Source: an uncultured Pelagibacteraceae bacterium (lineage in GTDB: Bacteria; Pseudomonadota; Alphaproteobacteria; Pelagibacterales; Pelagibacteraceae). From it: a stretch of DNA of 64,000 nt. Shown here piece by piece: positions 59,135 to 64,000 of this stretch (its first letter is position 1; every line of letters starts with the position of its first letter). A program made the position numbers and the translations under genes. Under the pieces are notes generated by a model. The model ran no database searches, was not told where the DNA came from, and saw nothing but the letters and a program-made list of their open reading frames with translations. The DNA lies in contig CACPOX010000001.1 in the NCBI GenBank assembly GCA_902635665.1, positions 82,118 through 146,117 on the forward strand. Reading direction: 5' to 3'.

Positions 59135-60021
59135 TACTTGTGTTTAACAAGTTTTAACTTCTCTCTTGTTTCTGAGGGTGTCATTGTTGATACACCTAGA
59201 TCTTCAACAATTCTAATTGCCTTATCAACTAATTGGGCATTTGTTGCCAGTTTTCCTTTAGATAAATATAAATTATCTTCTAAACCTACTCTAGGATTAC
59301 CGCCCATAATTACTGTTTGTGCTACAAATGGCATCTCATTTTTTGAAATTGCAAAGCCTGACCACACGCCTTCTTTTGGCATAATATCTTTCATAGCTTG
59401 CATTGCTAATGGAGTAGCTGGTGCTCCCCAAGGAATTCCTAAACACATTTGAAACATAGGCGGATCATCCAATAATCCTTCTTTATATAGTTGTGCACCA
59501 AACCACATATTGCCTAAATCAAACGCCTCGATTTCAGGTTTTACTTTAATTTCTTTCAATCTTTTTGCAGCTTTTCTTAAATCGTTTGGAGTATTAACGG
59601 TTATAACTGAACTATCACCAAAGTTTAAAGTTCCACAATCTAAAGTGCAAATCTCTGGTAAAAATTGCTCAGCATTTGCAATTCTTTCCATAACATTTGC
59701 CATATCAGTCATTGGTCCAAACTCTAATGGGTCTTTGCCTTGACCAATATCTAAATCTCCACCCATACCAGTTGTTAGATTCAAAATCACATCTGTATCA
59801 CTTGAACGAACTCTATCTACAACCTCTTTATATAATTCTAGCCTTCTACTTGGTGTTCCGTCCTCTTCTCTAACGTGAATATGTGCTATTGCAGCTCCAG
59901 CCTTCGCAGCTTCAATCGCTGCTGTTGCAATTTGTTCTGGTGTTTTTGGTAAATCTGGATGTTTACTTGCTGTATCTCCCGACCCAGTCACAGCACACGA
60001 TATGAATACCTTGTTGTTCAT
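59134..60021 (-). CDS. Beta-keto acid cleavage enzyme (BKACE/DUF849), candidate 3-dehydrocarnitine cleavage enzyme
   Basis: CAVTGSGDTASKHPDLPKTPEQIATAAIEAAKAGAAIAHIHVREEDGTPSRRLELYKEVVDRVRSSDTDVILNLTTGMGG; 1-nt overlap with carnitine dehydrogenase-like gene. Confidence 0.82.
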   Translation of the reverse strand: MNNKVFISCAVTGSGDTASKHPDLPKTPEQIATAAIEAAKAGAAIAHIHVREEDGTPSRRLELYKEVVDRVRSSDTDVILNLTTGMGGDLDIGQGKDPLEFGPMTDMANVMERIANAEQFLPEICTLDCGTLNFGDSSVITVNTPNDLRKAAKRLKEIKVKPEIEAFDLGNMWFGAQLYKEGLLDDPPMFQMCLGIPWGAPATPLAMQAMKDIMPKEGVWSGFAISKNEMPFVAQTVIMGGNPRVGLEDNLYLSKGKLATNAQLVDKAIRIVEDLGVSTMTPSETREKLKLVKHK

Positions 60022-60068
60022 TTTAAGTAAGATTTATACTATTATAAAAAGGACGAGGGAATAAAAAA

Positions 60069-60536
60069 ATGTCTTTTCATATAACAAACCAAAGAATCAA
60101 AAAAGAATGGACCGATTACAATAATCACATGAACATGGCTTACTATGTCCTAGTTTTTGATCAGACTTGGGAGATAATTCTTGAAAAATTTAAGATGGGT
60201 GAAAAATCTGCAAAGAATACTCAAAGGAGTACTATGGTTGTTGAAACCCATACTACATATGATGGTGAAGTTAAAGAGGGAGATGAAGTTGAAATCGTTT
60301 TAACTTTTTTTGATCATGATAGAAAGAGATTACATTTCAAGATGGAAATGATTGAAAAATCATCAAAAAAATTATCAGCAACTATTGAAATGTTGGCGCT
60401 TTATATTGACCTTAGTAAAAGAAAAGTTACAGAATTTGAAGATGAAAAAATTAAAATTATGGATGATTTTATAAATGAAAATAAAAATGAATTTAATTCT
60501 GATAATTTATACATTATTGGAAAACTTAAAAAATGA
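60069..60536 (+). CDS. Hotdog-fold acyl-CoA thioesterase, candidate betainyl-CoA thioesterase
   Basis: TDYNNHMNMAYYVLVFDQTWEI, VVETHTTYDGEVKEGDEVEIVLTFFDHDRKRLHFKMEM. Confidence 0.77.
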   Translation: MSFHITNQRIKKEWTDYNNHMNMAYYVLVFDQTWEIILEKFKMGEKSAKNTQRSTMVVETHTTYDGEVKEGDEVEIVLTFFDHDRKRLHFKMEMIEKSSKKLSATIEMLALYIDLSKRKVTEFEDEKIKIMDDFINENKNEFNSDNLYIIGKLKK

Positions 60537-61363
60537 TTGATGTAAAATTATTATCAGGAGCATTAGGTGCTGAAATAAGTGGAATTGACTTGACTGACGT
60601 TTCAGATGAAAATTTTAAAACAATTAATAACCTCTTATTAGAACACAAAGTTATATTTTTTCGAAATCAACCTTTGACTTCAGAACAACATGTTGCTCTA
60701 GCTTCAAAATTTGGACCATTAGAAACACATGCTTATGTTAGAGGTCTAAGTGATTTCCCTGAAATAATAAGAATAATAAAAAAACCTGAAGAAAAAACAC
60801 AATGGGGTGAAGGTTGGCATTCAGATGTTAGCTATAACGAAAAACCAACTAAAGCTGTAATTTTAAAATCAATTAAAATTCCACCAGTTGGAGGAGATAC
60901 AGTTTTCTCGAACATGGAACTTGCATGGGAGACCCTAGAAGAAGAGATAAAAAATAAAATCAAAAATAAAAAAGCAGTTCATTCCTCGCTAGGAGGCGGG
61001 TTTTTCCTTGATAAATATAAAGCAATGCAAAGTAATGGAAATATGGATGAATACTCAAACACTCACCCAATTTTAAGAACTCATCCAGAAACAGGTAAAA
61101 AAATTCTTTTTGTAAATTGGACTTACACAAAAGAAATTGTTGGTATGGAAAAAGAAGAAAGTAAAGAGATATTAAATTATTTATTTGAACATCAGGCAAG
61201 ATTAGATCTTACTTGTAGATTTAAATGGACCGAAAATGCAATAGCTATTTGGGATAATAGAAGTGTTCAGCATTATGCAATTGCTGATTTTTATCCAAAT
61301 AAAGGGCTTGGTTTTGAAAGAGTAATGGATCGTATAGCTGTTGAAGGAGATCATCCGCAATAA
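60533..61363 (+). CDS. TauD/TfdA-family Fe(II)/2OG dioxygenase
   Basis: LGAEISGIDLTDVSDENF, HxD motif GWHSDVSYNEKPT, distal WDNRSVQHYAIADF...FERVMDR; ATGA overlap with thioesterase. Confidence 0.88.
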   Translation: MIDVKLLSGALGAEISGIDLTDVSDENFKTINNLLLEHKVIFFRNQPLTSEQHVALASKFGPLETHAYVRGLSDFPEIIRIIKKPEEKTQWGEGWHSDVSYNEKPTKAVILKSIKIPPVGGDTVFSNMELAWETLEEEIKNKIKNKKAVHSSLGGGFFLDKYKAMQSNGNMDEYSNTHPILRTHPETGKKILFVNWTYTKEIVGMEKEESKEILNYLFEHQARLDLTCRFKWTENAIAIWDNRSVQHYAIADFYPNKGLGFERVMDRIAVEGDHPQ

Positions 61364-61366
61364 TAA

Positions 61367-61903
61367 ATGAAGATAATTTATAAAATCATTTCAAATTTTA
61401 TAAATAATAAATCTTTGTACATTGGTGAGAAAGTAACTATGTCAGAGCATATGATACAGTCTGCCATGCTAGCTGAAAAAGCTAAATGTAATGATGATTT
61501 AATTTGCGCATGTTTGCTTCATGACTATGGTCATTTTCTTTTGGAAGATCCTGATGAATTAGTTAAAAATAAATTAGATGGAGAGCATGAAAATATTGGA
61601 TATCAGTATCTAAAAAAATTTTTTGGACAAAAAGTTGTTGAGCCAATTAAATACCATGTTTTAGCTAAACGTTATTTAGCTAGAGATAAAAAATATTTTA
61701 ATTTTTTATCAGATGCGTCAAAAATAAGCCTGAAGTTACAAGGAGGAATTTTAAATGATAAAGAAAGTAAAAAGTTTGAGAATAAATCTTACTTTAAGCC
61801 ATCAATTCTACTCCGAAAATTTGACGAAGCCGCTAAAAGAACTGATATTAAAATGAAATCTATTCATGACTATGAAAAGTTGTTAAGTTCAAAACTTATA
61901 TGA
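61367..61903 (+). CDS. HD-domain oxygenase of the PhnZ/TmpB type
   Basis: YIGEKVTMSEHMIQSAMLAEKA, CLLHDYGH, GEHENIGYQYL, YHVLAKRYLARDKKYFNFLSDASKISLKLQGG: full HD metal-ligand set plus the Y-x-G-E motif I recall from PhnZ. Confidence 0.77.
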   Translation: MKIIYKIISNFINNKSLYIGEKVTMSEHMIQSAMLAEKAKCNDDLICACLLHDYGHFLLEDPDELVKNKLDGEHENIGYQYLKKFFGQKVVEPIKYHVLAKRYLARDKKYFNFLSDASKISLKLQGGILNDKESKKFENKSYFKPSILLRKFDEAAKRTDIKMKSIHDYEKLLSSKLI

Positions 61904-63480
61904 ATTTTGATTATTTAATAATTGGCGCTGGAAGTGCGGGTTGTGTACTTGCAAATCGATTAACAGAAAATAATCAAAACAATGTAGCAATATTTGAAGC
62001 TGGAAAAGCTAGCGATATCTGGAAAGTTAACATGCCACTTGCGATTTTATACACAATGCATGATCCAAAATATAACTACAAATATTATTCAGAACCAGAA
62101 CCTCATCTACATAACAGAAGATTATTTTGTCCAAGAGGAAAAATGATTGGCGGATGTTCTGCTCATAATGGAATGGTTTTTGTCAGAGGAAATCCAAATG
62201 ATTATCAAAGATGGGCATCTTTTGGTTTGGAAGATTGGTCTTATGACAAAGTTCTTCCCTATTTCAAAAAAATTGAAACATGGTCGGAAGGAGAAAATGA
62301 ATATCGAGGTGGCAATGGAATACTACCAGTAAACCAATCTAAAAATAAAAATCCTTTATTCAAAGCCTTTGTGGATTCCGCTGGTGAGGCTGGTTACAAA
62401 ATAAACAATGATATGAATGGTAAGGAACAAGAAGGTTTTGGAATGTATGACGTTACTATTCATAAAGGTGAACGAGCTAGCGTATCAAAATATTATTTAA
62501 ATCCTGCTAAAAAAAGAAAGAACCTAAAAGTATTTACACAAGCTTTTGTTGAGAGAATTATTTTTGATGGAAAAAAAGCAATTGGAATTGAAGTAAAAAT
62601 TAAAAATAAAGTTGAAAAAATATATGCTAATAAAGAAGTAATTTTAAGTGGAGGTGCAATTAATTCACCACAATTACTAATGCTTTCCGGAATTGGTCCA
62701 AGCCAACACTTAAAAGACAAGGGAATTGATGTCGTTCATAACTTACAGGGTGTTGGAAAAAACTTACAAGATCACTTGGAAACTTATGTTCAGCAAGAAT
62801 GCAAAACTAAAGACACCTTATACTCATACGTTAATAAGTTAAATATGGTTAGAATTGGAATTCAGTGGTTTTTGAATAGGAGTGGTCCTTGTTCTACTTC
62901 TTTCTTAGAAGCTGGAGGATTTTGTAAATCATCTCCAGAAAGAGAATATCCAAATATTCAATTTCATTTTTTTCCTGCCTTTGTAATCGATCACGGATTA
63001 GTTGATCCAGATAGACATGGATATCAATTGCACGCAAGCCCAAACCACCCAAAAAGTAGAGGTCATATAACTTTAAACAGCTCAAACCCATATGATTATC
63101 CAAAAATTCAATTTAATTATCTAGAACATGAGGATGATTTAAAACAAACAATAGAATGTATTCATGTGGCTAGAAAAATTTTGGGACAAGACTCCTTAAA
63201 ACCATATGCGGGAAAAGAAATTGGACCAGGAGAGTATGCCAAAACTAATGAGGTATTCGAAGAATACATCAGGTCTAAAGCTGAAACTGCTTATCACCCA
63301 TCTTGTACATTAAAAATGGGAGTAGATAATATGGCTGTAGTTGATCAAAAGCTAAAAGTTCATGGTGTAGAAAATTTAAGGGTAGTTGATGCTTCTGTAA
63401 TGCCAGAAATTACAAGTGGAAACCTAAATGCTCCAACATTAATGATTGCGGAAAGAGCATCTGAATTTATTTTAAATTAA
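61900..63480 (+). CDS. GMC-family flavin oxidoreductase (choline/alcohol dehydrogenase-like)
   Basis: FDYLIIGAGSAGCVLANRLTENN, GKMIGGCSAHNGMVFVRGNPNDY, AYHPSCTLKMG, LRVVDASVMPEITSGNLNAPTLMIAERASEFIL; ATGA overlap with HD gene. Confidence 0.9.
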   Translation: MNFDYLIIGAGSAGCVLANRLTENNQNNVAIFEAGKASDIWKVNMPLAILYTMHDPKYNYKYYSEPEPHLHNRRLFCPRGKMIGGCSAHNGMVFVRGNPNDYQRWASFGLEDWSYDKVLPYFKKIETWSEGENEYRGGNGILPVNQSKNKNPLFKAFVDSAGEAGYKINNDMNGKEQEGFGMYDVTIHKGERASVSKYYLNPAKKRKNLKVFTQAFVERIIFDGKKAIGIEVKIKNKVEKIYANKEVILSGGAINSPQLLMLSGIGPSQHLKDKGIDVVHNLQGVGKNLQDHLETYVQQECKTKDTLYSYVNKLNMVRIGIQWFLNRSGPCSTSFLEAGGFCKSSPEREYPNIQFHFFPAFVIDHGLVDPDRHGYQLHASPNHPKSRGHITLNSSNPYDYPKIQFNYLEHEDDLKQTIECIHVARKILGQDSLKPYAGKEIGPGEYAKTNEVFEEYIRSKAETAYHPSCTLKMGVDNMAVVDQKLKVHGVENLRVVDASVMPEITSGNLNAPTLMIAERASEFILN

Positions 63481-63482
63481 AA

Positions 63483-64000
63483 TTATTTGTTACGATAAAC
63501 TGAAATTAAACAAATGATTTCAAACATTATAGAAGCTGCAACCATTGCTGTAATTTGATTTGGACTATCTTTTGTTGGCATTAAGCAAGCAACATCTCCT
63601 CCAATTACATTTTTTCCTTTTAAGCATTGAATTAGTTTACGTGCTTCATCCATATTAAATCCTTTATACGCAGGTTCTATGTTTGCTACTCCTGGAGCGA
63701 CTGTTGGATCTAGACAATCTAAATCGAAGGTAACATAAATTGGATTATCACCTAGTCTATCTAAAATCATTTTCACACATTTTTCATGACCCAATTCTCT
63801 ATATTCATCCATTGTAATTACTTGATAACCAATATCATAACTCGCTTGTAACCAATCTAATGTTCTTGGATTTCCTCTAATGCCTATCTGAGTACTTGTA
63901 TGAGGATCAACATTTCCTTGTTTAACTAAATAGGAAGCCCAATGTGCTGCTGATTTTTTTGCGCCTAAAAAATGATCTAATTTTTCAAAACAATCTGTAT
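63483..64000 (-). CDS. Arginase/agmatinase-family ureohydrolase, partial, runs off window end
   Basis: Track ORF starts at 63812, but the same frame stays open to the window edge (TDCFEKLDHFLGAKKSAAHWASYLVKQGNVDPHTSTQIGIRGNPRTLDWLQASYDIGYQVITMDEY...). Metal motif FDLDCLDPTVAPG. Confidence 0.8.
   Translation of the reverse strand, partial: TDCFEKLDHFLGAKKSAAHWASYLVKQGNVDPHTSTQIGIRGNPRTLDWLQASYDIGYQVITMDEYRELGHEKCVKMILDRLGDNPIYVTFDLDCLDPTVAPGVANIEPAYKGFNMDEARKLIQCLKGKNVIGGDVACLMPTKDSPNQITAMVAASIMFEIICLISVYRNK

Noticed and set aside
1-64000. CRISPR arrays, tRNA/rRNA genes, prophage or transposons, SAR11-type riboswitches
   Set aside because: Looked in the intergenic gaps and saw no repeat-spacer pattern, no tRNA-like sequence, no integrase/transposase, and no motif I could confidently call a riboswitch; a covariance-model search would be needed to exclude short RNAs

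Overview
This window is a gene-dense, strongly AT-rich stretch of bacterial chromosome, most consistent with the SAR11/Pelagibacter type (tiny intergenic spacers, overlapping start/stop codons, many solute-binding-protein transporters). It holds about 50 protein-coding genes. I saw no rRNA or tRNA genes, CRISPR arrays, phage or transposon genes. The main content is methylated-amine and quaternary-amine metabolism. (A) About 1-18.5 kb: a TMAO/betaine-type ABC transporter (tmoXVW-like), a DUF1989-GcvT fusion (TMAO demethylase, Tdm), a small MarR-like regulator, a SoxB-like FAD oxidoreductase, a GS-like protein, an mgsABC/glxBCD glutamate-synthase-like trio, amt, a GlnT/GmaS-type GS and a diaminopropionate ammonia-lyase-like protein. 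(B) About 34-43 kb: a PotABCD-type transporter with DoeA/EutD-like and EutA-like genes, resembling part of ectoine catabolism. (C) About 46-53 kb: a ugp glycerophosphodiester operon with two tandem UgpE-like permeases and a 2H phosphoesterase. (D) About 53-63.5 kb: a gamma-butyrobetaine hydroxylase-like gene, proXWV-type transporter, and carnitine dehydrogenase, BKACE and thioesterase genes. The thioesterase gene is translationally coupled to a TauD-like oxygenase, a PhnZ/TmpB-like HD-domain oxygenase and a GMC oxidoreductase. The most exciting candidate system is this last module: a possible quaternary-ammonium and/or organophosphonate (C-P cleaving) route converging on glycine betaine. All functional assignments are from reading sequence motifs and recalling families; no searches were run.
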